Positions 1 through 10,902 of a stretch of DNA of 64,000 bases are shown piece after piece. Position numbers and translations under genes: made by a program. The notes under the pieces are model-generated. The model was given only the letters and a program-made list of their open reading frames with translations, ran no database searches and was not told where the DNA came from. The DNA is from Ariolimax columbianus (taxonomy: Eukaryota; Mollusca; Gastropoda; Stylommatophora; Arionidae): assembly GCA_036924085.1 (NCBI GenBank), contig JAVGWX010000019.1, forward strand, positions 20,870,293-20,934,292, given 5' to 3'. Every line of letters starts with the position of its first letter. The first letter of the stretch is position 1.

Positions 1-590
1 CGACAGGATAACATTACCTTGCAAGAAAATAACGGCAAAATAAAATCATTATCTTGCAACAAAATAACAACAGGATAACATTACCTTGCAACAAAATAAC
101 GACAGGATAACATCATTACCTTGCAACAAAATAATGACAGGATAACATCATTACCTTGCAACAAAATAACACCAGGATAACATTATCTTGCAACAAAATG
201 AACACCAGGATAACATTATTACCATGCAACAAAATAACACCAGGATAACATTATCTTGCAACAAAATAACGCCAGGATAACATCATTACCATGCAACAAA
301 AACAAAATAACGTCAGGATAACATCATTACCTTGCAACAAAATAACACCAGGATAACATTACCTTGCAACAAAATAACACCAGGATAACATCATTACCTT
401 GCAACAAAATAACACCAGGATAACATCATTACCTTGCAACAAAATAACGACAGGATAAAACCATTACATTGCAACAAAATAACGACATGATAACATAACC
501 TTGCAACAAAATAACGACATGATAACATTACCTTGCAACAAAATAACGACAGGATAACATCATTACCTTGCAACAATATAACACCACAAA
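1..590. repeat. minisatellite, 31-35 bp unit
   Basis: About 17 direct copies of a unit containing GATAACATCATTACC and TTGCAACAAAATAAC. Length variation comes mainly from presence or absence of a short CAT/CATT block. The array is cut by the window start, so its true length is unknown. No spacers, so it is not CRISPR-like. No coding meaning is seen. Confidence 0.93.
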
Positions 591-1040
591 ACACTTTCAG
601 TGACCAGCAGGGCATATCATAAGAGAAATAATAGTGTCAAACCAATGATATCGAATCCACAGCTACACAGGCATGCAGTGTGATTTAGCACATGCTACCT
701 GTAAGTAGCCATCTGAATTGGATGTTATGTGTTTCGTAAGGAGCAAAATAAGGAATATTTAAATTCGGGGAATACGATACAGCGAGGAAGGGAACTGGTC
801 AGCCAACCTTGACATGAAGCCCAGACTCATTTAATTTTAATTGCTAATGCTTCATCGCCGACGGCCACAATGGAGCGATCTGTTATTCTGTAACTCTATC
901 CTGTTAAACACGTGAATTCATGTATTTATCTTGGCCAATAAATAACAAACTCCCACATAATAAATGGTGAGATTTCACTTCGGATAACAGAAGGTGTTAT
1001 AAGTTATAATGGCATCAAACCCACACTTTTACAGATGAGT
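591..1040. other. non-coding stretch with a SINE-Z fragment (about 775-885)
   Basis: No gene is seen. The stretch near 775-885 (AGGAAGGGAACTGG, then CATCGCCGACGG) resembles the 3' half of the tRNA-like SINE at 19290-19565 (called Z here), so it is probably a truncated copy in + orientation. The remainder has no recognisable content. Confidence 0.5.
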
Positions 1041-1600
1041 GACAACAGTGCAAGAGCTCACACCTTAAACAGAATGGTTATTCCAGCCATGATATATGGA
1101 TGCCAGGTATGGGACATACAAAAAGTAGATGAAACTTCTAGCTGCTCTGTTCACAACACTGAAATTGGGACACAGAAAGTAGATGAAACTTCTAGCTGCT
1201 CAGTTCACAACACTGAAATTGGGACACAAAAAGTGGATGAAACTTCTAGCTGCTCAGTTCACAACACTGAAATTGGGACACAAAAAGTAGATGAAACTTC
1301 TAGCTGCTCAGTTCACAACACTGAAATTGGGACACATAAAGTAGATGAAACTTCTAGCTGCTCAGTTCACAACACTGAGATTGGGACACAAAAAGTAGAT
1401 GAAACTTCTAGCTGCTCAGTTCACAACACTGACATTGGGACACAAAAAGTAGATGAAACTTCTAGCTGCTCTGTTCACAACACTGAAATAAGACGTCGAG
1501 CAACCTTTAATGCCGTCGAAGATAGGGTGGTGTTAAATAAATGTAGATGAGCCATCCTACCAACAGATGGACACGGAAAGTAACCTCGTGGTAGCCCTAC
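1041..1600 (+). pseudogene. LINE reverse-transcriptase C-terminal relic (LINE D), interrupted by a minisatellite
   Basis: The translation before 1118 reads VIPAMIYGCQVW, the segment downstream of the RT palm that in LINEs usually reads P-A-(M/L)-T-Y-G-x-(E/Q)-(T)-W. After 1485 it resumes as EIRRRATFNAVEDRVV and, past an in-frame TGA at 1548-1550, as PTDGHGK. This matches the usual EIRxRT...V-E-x-(I/V) then DGRWT-R-K-V order in RTE/L2-type LINE C-termini. Between the two halves, where a short linker is expected, lies a 54-bp tandem array. The copy lacks the rest of RT and the endonuclease and is dead. The family is recognised from motif order only; the exact clade is uncertain. Confidence 0.6.
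1119..1490. repeat. 54-bp minisatellite inside LINE D
   Basis: Seven near-identical 54-bp copies (last one 6 bp short). In the + frame each encodes 18 residues including KVDETSSCSVHNTEI. In the next frame the unit reads KK-stop-MKLLAAQ, resembling the L-x-(K)-L-A-A-A-Q segment that follows Y-G-x-x-T-W in such LINEs. I infer that the unit is amplified LINE coding sequence. Being a multiple of 3, it creates a 171-codon open frame without implying a protein. Confidence 0.9.
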
Positions 1601-2615
1601 AACTGTAAGCATCAATTCAGGCGCCCATTATGACAACATTTAGCATCAATTCGGGCGCCCATCGTGACAACTGTAAGCATCAATTCGAGCGCCCATCATG
1701 ACAACTTCAAGCATCCACTCGGGCGCCCATCATGCCTCTCTGATGCATCCACGTGGGCACCCATCATGACAACTGTAAGCATCAATTCGAGCGCCCATCA
1801 TGACAACTTCAAGCATCCACTCGGGCGCCCATCATGCCTCTCTGATGCATCCACGTGGGCACCCATCATGACAACTGTAAGCATCAATCAATTCGGGCGC
1901 CCATCATGACAACATTTAGCATCAATTCGTGGGCCCATCATGACAACATTTAGCATCAATTCGGGCGCCCATCATGACAACATTTAGCATCAATTCGGGC
2001 GCCCATCATGACAACTGTAATCATCAATTGCCCATCATAACAAGATTTAGCACCAATTCGGGCGCCCATCATGACAACATTTAGCATCAATTCGGGCGCC
2101 CATCATGACAATTGTAAGCATCAATACCGGCGGCCATCATGACAACATTTAGCATCAATTCGGGCGCCCATCATGATCATATTTAGCATCAATTCGGGCG
2201 CCCATCATGACAATTTTAAGCATCAATTCGGTTGCCCATCATGACAACATTTAGCATAAATTCGGGCGCTCATCATGACAATTTTAAGCATCAATTCGGT
2301 TGCCCATCATGACAACATTTAGCATCAATTCGGGCGCCCATCATGACAATTTAAAGCATCAATTCGGTTGCCCATCATGACAACATTTAGCATCAATTCG
2401 GTTGCCCATCATGACAACTTTAAGCATCAACTCGGGCGCCCTTCATGACAATTTTAAGCATTCATTCGGGCGGCTATCATGACTCTGATGCATCCAGTCG
2501 GGCACCCATCATGACAACATTAAGCTTCTACTCAGGCGCCCATCATGACAGCCTTAAGCTTCTACTCCGGCACCCATCATGACAACTGTAGGCATCCATT
2601 GGGGCGCCCACATGG
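1598..2615. repeat. 34-bp minisatellite, probably from LINE D
   Basis: About 29 copies of a 34-bp unit containing AGCATCAATTCGGGCGCCCA and TCATGACAAC, with divergent variants (for example 70-bp double units at 1664-1880). The first unit directly continues the LINE D relic. In one frame it reads K-H-Q-F-G-R-P-S, resembling the K-R-x-x-G-R-P-x-x-R-W motif that follows DGRWT-R-K-V-T in these LINEs, so it is likely a second array seeded in the same element. Confidence 0.85.
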
Positions 2616-2891
2616 TGATGGTGAGGTGGCCTTAGTAAAACATGTGATCGAACAAAGTACTCTCTTTCGTTTCTATCAACTATCAAAGGTTCCGATAGAA
2701 AGGAAATATAGGATACTTATGCAAAAGACCGAAATGAGTTTTAGTCTTAGACTTATCCACGTACTTCTACACGGGTGGTTGCCCTGTGCAGGATCCAACT
2801 CTTGTGCGAGTTGATGATAGCTGGTAGGTATTTCTCTCTGCTTGTAGGGCTGGGCTCAGGTAGTACTGTGTGTGTGGTCTTGTGCGGGTCT

Positions 2892-3220
2892 CAGCTCAGT
2901 TTCCAGTCGATTCTGTCTCGAGCAAGGGTTGTCCAGTGGATAGCTAACTTGTTTGTTTCAGGGTCACAAATGTTGTGCAGCTCGAACGAATTTTGCCAAC
3001 TAGTTTGGGGTCTTCCAGGAGGTCTGTTTTCGCCGTGTGGATACCACAAAGTGGTTACTGTGCTATAACGTTCATCTTTCTTTTTGACTACATGGCCAGC
3101 TCTTGGATTTGTTAACGCGCTGTAGGACATTTTTGACGTGTGACAATACCCAGATGTCACTGTTGCATAGGCCCATCTGGTGCTGTTGCCTAGTTTATAG
3201 ATCCACGAGAGGGCGCTCAA
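2892..3220 (-). pseudogene. LINE reverse-transcriptase C-terminal relic (LINE E)
   Basis: On the - strand a 109-codon frame contains AGHVVKKKDERYSTVTTLWYP, then GENRPPGRPQTSWQNSF and ARDRIDWK. This is the C-terminal signature of RTE-like LINEs: W-A-G-H-V-x-R-x-x-D-x-R-W, then G-x-x-R-P-x-G-R-P-x-x-R-W-x-D, then A-x-D-R-x-x-W. The catalytic palm and endonuclease are absent. About 110 residues survive without a stop, so the copy may be fairly young or a chance survivor. Confidence 0.7.
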
Positions 3221-3361
3221 ACGAGTTATGTGTTGTCTGTAGCTGATTCTGGAGGACGATTGTCAAAGACCAGATTTCACCTCCTCAGCATATCGCTAGT
3301 GTAACCACTATATCGAATAGGAATGAAATGATTTTAAACAATATTTGACTACCTCGCATCA

Positions 3362-3969
3362 GACATTGTGTATGCCAGATTGAATACCTTGATTACAGAT
3401 TACAAACATATCTTTACCTCGGCTAATCGCGAGGGCTGTAGATGTGATTGTCTCTGACGAATTTAGCCAATTTCGGACACAATCCAGAGCAATATACGGA
3501 GCGTGTGGCAATACCTCCCAATGTAACTGGTCAAAAACTGCCACACGTTTGGGGCCGTATTGGGTGTCGTGTTAGAGAAGAACTATTTTCTTGGTCAAAA
3601 TTCAGCTTCTGAAACTTTACGAAAATTGAAGGCATCCCTGATGATAATGTCCACATAACTTTTGTTTATAGCCATCGCGACTTCGCGCACAATAACTCGC
3701 CGATCGTTGAAAATAGCATTTTCAACATTTGGTGTGGCTTCACTCATAATGACCCTTCTCCGTGGATCTTTACGTTGCTTATCCTCGGTGGATTCACGAC
3801 CTTCACGAAGCGCTTGCACCAATTATCCACTGATGTACGTGATGCAGTCTATTTTTTTTTTTTTAAATATACTTTACAGTCGACGATGAATTTCAGCGGG
3901 ATTTGAATCTTCTTTCACCAGAAATATCACCACAACACGCTGTACTGGAAGCAACTTGTCCGACGCCAT
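3362..3969 (-). pseudogene. mariner-like transposase relic, internally deleted
   Basis: Read on the - strand from the ATG at 3969: MASDKLLPVQRVVVIFLVKE, then NPAEIHRRL and a stop. This matches the first helix-turn-helix of mariner transposases (…R-x-V-I-R-F-L-x-x-E-G…I-H-R-R-L). A second piece (3822-3598) holds REGRESTEDKQRKDPRRR and NDRRVIVREVA, the second helix-turn-helix region (…E-G-R-x-S-x-x-D…R-R-V-T-I-R-E-I-A). A third piece (about 3545-3470) has WEVLPHAPYIALD, equivalent to the W-x-x-L-P-H-P-P-Y-S-P-D-L catalytic block. The pieces are in the right order but the middle, with the first catalytic aspartates, is missing and stops or frameshifts separate them. It cannot make a transposase. 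Terminal repeats were not identified. Confidence 0.75.
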
Positions 3970-3989
3970 TTTGAAAAACAAAGCGCGGG

Positions 3990-4400
3990 AAAACAGCAGA
4001 TAGCTGCTCATTCCACTACCAGATGTCAAACGTATACTGTTCACTTTGGAATAGTTATTATATTTGAAATACTTAGTTTTCGAGTTACCCTGATAAAAGC
4101 CGAATATTTACTAGATACACCGCGAATTTTGAAAGCGATGTAACTTTGCCGAAAGAGATATAAACCTTTCAAACGAGCAAAGGGAAAAATGAAGTCATTA
4201 CAATGTTGGACTATAGTAAAATTGTGCCTCACCACGACTGTGCTCAGATTTGTTGCTATGCTACGTTGACCTCGATACATGCCTGGCGTAGCAGTTTGTA
4301 TTCAAATAAACAAGGCAGAACACCCTGGCATCACCACTTACGTACATGTGGGGGTAGGAAAACAGCGACACCTGGTGTGGCTTAACTCGTGTGAGTTCTT
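3990..4400. other. unassigned non-coding stretch
   Basis: No gene, RNA or repeat recognised. It leads directly into the TGTTTATGTGG array. Confidence 0.5.
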
Positions 4401-5965
4401 GTTTACGGGATGTTCTGATTATGTGGCTTACTGTTGGTGTGATTTCTTATGTTGTTTGCTCATCTGTGGTTTCCTGTTTGTAACTTTCTATTTATGCAGT
4501 TTCCTGTTGTTACTATTTATGTATGGGTTCCTGTTCGTTACACTCTGTTTATGTAGTTTCCTGTTGTCACTCTGTATGTATGGGTTTATGTTTGTTACTC
4601 TCTGTTTATGTGGTATCCTGTTTATGTTGCTCCCTGTTTATGTGGTAACATATTTATGGTTTCCTCCCTTTTCATGTCGCGGCATGAGTATTCAGTCCTC
4701 TGTTTATGTGGTTTCCCGCGTGTTATTCTACTTGCCTGGGTTCCTGTTTTTTTGGTTTTCTGTTTATATGGCTCTCTGTTTGTGTGGTTTCATGTTTATG
4801 TGGCTCCTTGTGTGTGTGCTGTCCTGTTTATGTTTCTCTCTGTTTATGTGGTTACCAGTTTGTGATTTTCTGTTCATGTGACTTCCAGTTTATCTTGTTT
4901 TCTGTTTATGTGGTTTCCTGTTTATATGGCTACCTGTTTATGTATTTCCCGTTTATATGGCTTCCTGTTTATATCGTTTCATGTTTATGTGGCTTCCTGA
5001 ATGTTGCCCTGCCTATGTGGTTTTCTGTTTACATGTCTCCCTGTTTATGTGATTTCTTTATGTAGCTCCCAGTTTATGTGGTTTACATTTTATGTTGTTT
5101 CCTGTTTATGCGGCTCCCTGTTTATGTGGCTTCCAATTTATGGGCTTCCGGTTTTTGTGGCTTCCTGTTCATGTGGTTCCCATTTTTATGGTTCCTTGTT
5201 TACGTGGCTCCCTATTTACATGGCTCACTGTGTATGTGGTTCCCTGTTTAGATGGCTTCCTTTTTATGTCGTTTCCTGCTTACGTGGCTACCTGTTTAAG
5301 TGGCTCCCAGTTTATGTGGCTCACTGTTATAGGGCTACCAGTTTATATGGCTCACTGTTTAATGGCTACCAGTTTATATGGCTCACTGTTATATGGCTAC
5401 CAGTTTATGTGGCTCACTGTTATATGGCTACCAGTTTATGTGGCTCACTGTTATATGGCTACCAGTTTATATGGCTCACTGTTATATGGCTACCAGTTTA
5501 TATGGCTCACTGTTATATGGCTACCAGTTTATGTGGCTCACTAATATAGGGCTACCAGGTTATGTGGCTCACTGTTATATGGCTACCAGTTTATATGGCT
5601 CACTGTTATATGGCTACCAGTTTATGTGGCTCACTGTTATATGGCTACCAGTTTATGTGGCTCACTGTTATATGGCTACCAGTTTATGTGGCTCACTCTT
5701 AAATGGCTACCAGTTTATATGGCTCACTGTTATATGGCTACCAGTTTATATGGCTCACTGTTATATGGCTACCAGCTTATATGGCTCACTGTTATATGGC
5801 TACCAGTTTATGTGGCTCACTGTTAAATGGCTACCAGTTTATGTGGCTCACTGTTATATGGCTCCCAGTTTATCTGGTTTCCTTTTTACGTGGCTCCCAG
5901 TTTATACGACTCCCAGCTATATGGCTCCCTGTTATATGGCTCCCAGCTATATGGCTCCCAGTTTA
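4400..5965. repeat. satellite with 15-16 bp degenerate and 31-bp dimeric units
   Basis: From 4400 to about 5315 and again after 5860 the unit is a degenerate 15-16 bp CTGTTTATGTGGYTYC. Between about 5316 and 5860 it is a homogeneous 31-bp unit containing GGCTACCAGTTTATGTGGCT and CACTGTTATAT, repeated about 17 times. The 31-bp unit looks like two diverged short monomers amplified as a dimer. The hydrophobic open frames here are by-products. Confidence 0.93.
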
Positions 5966-6094
5966 TCTAGTTGCCTGTGTATGTTTAGCTCCAGATTACT
6001 ACTACACAAAGCTGTCACGGCATCCTCCGGGTGGAGCTGTCAGGGATCAAATGCATCTTGGGTATTGATTCATGTTTTCCCGTCTTCTTATCCA

Positions 6095-6500
<406 letters not shown>

Positions 6501-7084
6501 ATCTCTCTCTTTCTCTTGCGTTATACATGTTTGTGAGGTATTATCGTTAGTTGCGTTTACTGCACATACGAGATCAAACATTATTTCTGTATAGTTTCAC
6601 GTTACTGTATGGCTGACTGTCACAGCACAACAGCAAATATGTACTGCATTTCAGCCATTGTTGTGATGACCCAGGTGAATTTATAGAACTGGGGAATATC
6701 AGTAGCTATAATGTTTATAGAGTGGATCGCTGGACGTCTTGTTGGAGAAGAAAGGAATGGACGACTGCACCTCTATGTATGTCGTAAACATTCGGCCAAC
6801 AGAGTCGTGAATGGGACTAGCAACCGCATCCTATAAAACAAATTGTTACAGATATTATCACTGCAAGAGCACACAAAATGCTTTGGCCCAGGCTTCCTGA
6901 AGGAGGCCAGCAGTAGTGATGGCACTATACTCCGGCAGGGAAGGAAAAGGGGGCCGGAAAGCAGTGAGACTGTCACTAATCTGGAGCAGACCAGCAGGTA
7001 GACAATGGTTAGGCAGTCTGCCAAAGCGATATACCTCAGGCTAGGTGATTAGTGGCTTGACTGAAAGTCAAGAACATGAAAATG
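6501..7084. other. unassigned stretch
   Basis: No convincing gene. A short part (about 6780-6900) has AACAAATTGTTACAGATATT, loosely echoed at about 10800 (AACAAATTGCTACAGAAACC). The two may be fragments of one unknown dispersed repeat. Confidence 0.35.
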
Positions 7085-7612
7085 TGTACTATAGTAGCCC
7101 TTTCAGTCATGACTGTCTATAGTAGCCCCTTTCAGTCATGACTGCCTAAAGTAGCTCTTTTCAGTCACGACTGTCTATAGTAGCCCCTTTCAGTCACGAC
7201 TGCTAAAGTAGCCGTTTGCAGTCATGACTGTCTAAAGTTGCCCTTTTCAGTCACGACTATTTATAATAGCCCCTTTCAGTCATGACTGCCTAAGGTAGCC
7301 CATTTCAGTCATACCTGTCTATAGTAGCCCTTTTCAGTCACGACTGTCTATAGTAGCCCCTTTTAGTCATGACTGTATATAGCAGCACCTTTCAGTCATG
7401 ACTGCTTATAGCAGCGCATTTCAGTCATGACTGTCTGTAGTAGCCTCTTTCACTCAAGATTGCCTATAGTAGCCACCTTTCAGTCATGACTGCATATAGT
7501 AGCCTCTTTCAGTCATTACTGCCTATTGAGGCACCTTTTATGGTTGCTTATAGTAGCCACTTTCAGTTAGGTCTGAGAACAGTAGCCCCTTTCAATCATG
7601 ACTTACTATAAG
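7085..7612. repeat. 29-30 bp minisatellite
   Basis: About 18 copies of a unit containing TAGTAGCCCCTTTCAGTCAT and GACTGTCTA. Moderately diverged and degenerating toward the right end. Confidence 0.92.
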
Positions 7613-7649
7613 ATGATGCGAGTGGTTGCTCTCTACTGTGTTTTTGGTT

Positions 7650-8330
7650 TGTTCTCTTCTTGTGAAGTTGTCGTTTCTTTACCTTGTGGCGTTGTCGTTT
7701 CTTTACCTTGTGGCGTTGTCGTTTTTTTACCTTGAGGCGTTGTCGTTTCTTTACCTTGAGGCGTTGTCGTTTCTTTACCTTGTGGCGTTGTCGTTTCTTT
7801 ACCTTGAGGCGTTGTCGTTTCTTTACCTTGTGGCGTTGTCGTCTCTTTACCTTGTGGCGTTGTCGTTTCTTTACCTTGAGGCGTTGTCGTTTCTTTACCT
7901 TGTGGCGTTGTCGTTTCCCTTCCTCTTCCTTGTGGCGATGCCCTATGTCTTCCACTTCTTTGTGGCGCTGTCGTTTCGCTTCCTCTACCTTGTGGCGTTG
8001 TCGTTTCTCGTCCTTGTGATGCTGTCGTTTCTCTTCATTGTGGCGTTGCCGTTTCTCGACCTTGTGATGCTGTCGTTTTTCTTCTTTGTGATGTTGTTTC
8101 TCTACCTAGTGATGCTGTCGTTTCTCGTCCTTGTGATGCTGTCGTTTCGCTTCCTTGTGATGCTGTCGTTTCTCTAAATTGTGGCGCTATCGTTTCTCTA
8201 CATTGTGGCGCTGTCGTATCTCTACCTTGTGGCGCTGTAGCTTCTCTTGTGGCATTATCGTTTTTTCTTGTGGCGCTGTCGTTTCTCTGCCTTGCGGCGC
8301 TGTCGTTTCTCTTCTCCGTGTCGCATGAGC
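7650..8330. repeat. 24-bp minisatellite continuous with LINE H C-terminus
   Basis: About 28 copies of a 24-bp unit containing GTTGTCGTTTCTTTACCTTG. The left third is homogeneous; the right part is more varied (CTGTCGTTTCTC, TTGTGATG). On the - strand the right end runs without a break into the C-terminal codons of the LINE relic at 8311-8457 (…DTEKRNDSAARQRNDSATR), so the array probably arose from that basic C-terminal tail. Unit length 24 keeps frames open on both strands. Confidence 0.9.
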
Positions 8331-8457
8331 TTCTTTTCATCCAGTGAGAGAGGTCCTTTAAGGCACATCCCCATTTGGATAGGTCTGCAGCTTCATCTTC
8401 CCAGGATGTCAGACTCATGTCCAATGCCTTCATGTCCCGCATACACTCATCGTTGAA
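8311..8457 (-). pseudogene. LINE RT extreme C-terminus (LINE H)
   Basis: On the - strand: CMRDMKALDMSLTSWEDEAA, then DLSKWGCALKDL. This resembles the common end of a marine-animal LINE polymerase, (C/K)-R-D-M-K-A-L-D…S-W-E-x-x-A-A-D-R-S-K-W-R. Only about 48 residues remain, then the sequence passes into the 24-bp array. Upstream on the - strand the frame is lost near 8457. Confidence 0.65.
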
Positions 8458-8483
8458 TCACAACTGTTATTTCGCCTTTCGCC

Positions 8484-8592
8484 AACTGTCCTGGATGCGC
8501 ATAGCTTTTAGAGCAAGGTGATGTAAATGTAACTGGTTGTATACAGACTCTGCAGAGTCTTCTAAGCCAGTATAAAGACGTTAAGTTAAGTT
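8484..8592 (+). mobile_element. 3' end of a CR1/L2-like LINE, (TTAAG)n tail
   Basis: Matches the 3' end of the copy at 22749-22965: CTGGATGCGCATAGCTTTTA (codons L-D-A-H-S-F-stop) followed by a shared 3' UTR with ACAGACTCTGCAG and CAGTATAAAGACG, and a TTAAG-repeat tail. Strongly 5'-truncated. Confidence 0.75.
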
Positions 8593-9959
8593 AAGAGAAT
8601 ATCTTTTGGGATGCAAACAGAAAGGTCGTGTCTTTGTGAGAAGTAGACACATAAACATATGTGCTTAAGTATGATCCACTGGCTCATTAGACGCAAAAAA
8701 CAGTACATTAACCCTGTTCTCGTGTCTGTCACTCACAGCTATCTTCCTTGGATCAGTTTTGCTCAAGGGTTAGTCACATCAGTGTACAAGTGGCTCTATT
8801 ATCGTCTGTGTCACACGCACATCACCTTCGACCCTAATCGTGGGTTAAACTGCAGTTACTCTCCTCTGACGACAAAATATATCTGCCCCCCCCCCCCCCT
8901 CCTTAAAATCACACATTAATCAATCAGTCAAAAGTATAGATCTTCCACGAATACATACCATGGCATGAAACGTCAATCGCTGTTAAAGTTATTGTGGCAT
9001 AAAGTTGCTGCAGGTCAATGCTCCATATTGTTTGCGTGACTGGCGTTAATCCTGTTTTACTTTGTGTTGCTTTTAACTTCACAATATTTGCTTTCAAAGC
9101 TTAACCAACAGAATTTCTAAGATATGTTTACTATTTCTGCATTGTCAATTGCTCAGCAATCGGAACTAATTTCCTTTTCAAAGTTCACGTTTATTTATAT
9201 AGTCATAGAAGACTGGAGTAGCACGGAATTGAATCATTGTATGGTTCAACCAGCATTGTTTAAAGTCACGTTTGAAAACACGACCACAAACTTTTTCAAG
9301 ATGGAGACTTCACGAATTGCCGGTACTGTTTAAATCGATAATTTTTAATGTTGTCCGTTGATGTTCGAGAGTCGCCTTTCAGCTGATGTGAATTGAATTT
9401 AATTGTTTAGGGGTTTACATGTTAGCTACGTACAGTGCCTGCCAACGCTCATAGTTCCTTTGTAACCATGCGGGAAGATTTGTTTTGGTTTTCTGAACTG
9501 ACCTGATCTATTGAGTGTTGTTAGCATGCCTGCATCCGACATGTTGGTTTTCGGGGATTGCCTGCTGCTTCATTTCTACGGGAAACCATACAATACTGAT
9601 GTTCTGTTTGATTGCTCTACTAGGGCGTCTGATTAGAAGAGGGTTAAGCGGTCGATTCTCGCGGTAACAGTCTTGGCTTCAATCACCTTTATCGACACCC
9701 TGGCAGCAAGCGACCTAGCTGTAACTTGGTACATGTCTTGCGGCTAGCGAAGATAAAGTGACAAGGAACGAAACTATCCACTCCATTTAGTTTAGTTTAG
9801 TCGAAGAATCAACTTCATTGCACACGGTTTAACCCATATTCTCTGTCCTCCTCCATATTTTTGTTAGAGAATCTCAGCGCAATACACAAACTCCACAGCA
9901 CCGGCGAGGACCCAGTAACAGGTTGACTAGATTTTTAACATTATTTTCAACAGCTGGAT
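8593..9959. other. no gene seen; poly-C tract and possible SINE
   Basis: Contains a C run (about 8885-8900). A possible degraded tRNA-like SINE lies at about 9620-9780 (GGGTTAAGCGG then GGCTTCAATCACC, reminiscent of A and B boxes). Nothing else was recognised. Confidence 0.4.
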
Positions 9960-10140
9960 GATTTTCAACGTGCGCGACAATGCACACGGGCGTCCGATCT
10001 CTGCTACCCAGAGATCCGGATGGAAACCAGAAAGTCCATTTAAATAAAGATCTCGGTCCGCACCGTGATTTGAACCCGAGGCCGACATATTACTTCGAGA
10101 CCATTCAGTCCCCTAACCACTCACTCCACTAGAAAAATGC
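9960..10140 (-). mobile_element. tRNA-derived SINE (family W)
   Basis: Read on the - strand: AGTGGTTAGGGGACTG resembles an A box and CGGGTTCAAATCACG a B box, about 35 bp apart, followed by a body with GGATCTCTGGGTAGCAGAG. No 3' half of a tRNA, so it is a SINE rather than a tRNA gene. A second likely copy is at 51170-51400. Confidence 0.6.
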
Positions 10141-10902
10141 GTCAGCTAATTCAATTAATTCTCTTACACTACATCCCAGATAGCAATGTCTGCTATAGAT
10201 TTCGTATCCTAACACGGAAAACCAGTTACCTTCCTCCGCAGGTTACCTTTCCTAAATAAACTAGCCAGGTTCCGATTTATTGCTAGATAAACTTGGTCGT
10301 ACCGAGTACTGAAGCGAACAACGTCATTTTGCCAGAGAAGACATAATAAGGAGAGGGAGGTGGCATATTTCTAGAGGTGTCTACCAAATGAAGATGGCTA
10401 TCCACACTTGGCGATGTACGCAAACCAAGTGGTATGGATTCTTCTACCGGGGTGTGTGTGGGAGAGAGAGAGAGAGGGGGGGGGGGGGGGGGGTTATGAA
10501 GGGGTAAAACACTGAACGTGTCCTAATCTTGGGAGCGCAGAAATTGCACGCTCTCCGCTGCACGTGCTGCCGCATATTACATTTATGCGGATGCCTTGAA
10601 TAGAGAATGTCTACAGCTTGACACAATGGATGTGGTCCCCAGCTTATGGTAAACAGGGGGGAGTTTAGTATGTGTGGACAAGGGCCGTCGTCCAAGTGAG
10701 ACATTGAGAGGAAGGAATATAACAATAGTAGTCTTCAAAGGATGCTGCAGCAACCCGACTAAAGAGATTTGCGTATGGGGCTAGCTGTCTTGTCAAGTTA
10801 AAACAAATTGCTACAGAAACCATACATTTAAGAGCACTGGCATGTGCGATCACGACTTTTTTCTTCTTCTTGTATTTTCGCTATTGTGTTGCCCTTATTG
10901 TG
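10141..10902. other. unassigned stretch with (GA)/poly-G tract
   Basis: A GA-rich and poly-G run lies at about 10455-10492. On the - strand around 10730-10450 there are short open frames with no recognised family. On the + strand 10745-10850 reads TRLKRFAYGASCLVKLKQIA, which looks protein-like but was not recognised. Confidence 0.35.

Noticed and set aside
1..590. Regular short repeats as a possible CRISPR array
   Set aside because: No unique spacers and no cas genes; eukaryotic context; simply a minisatellite.
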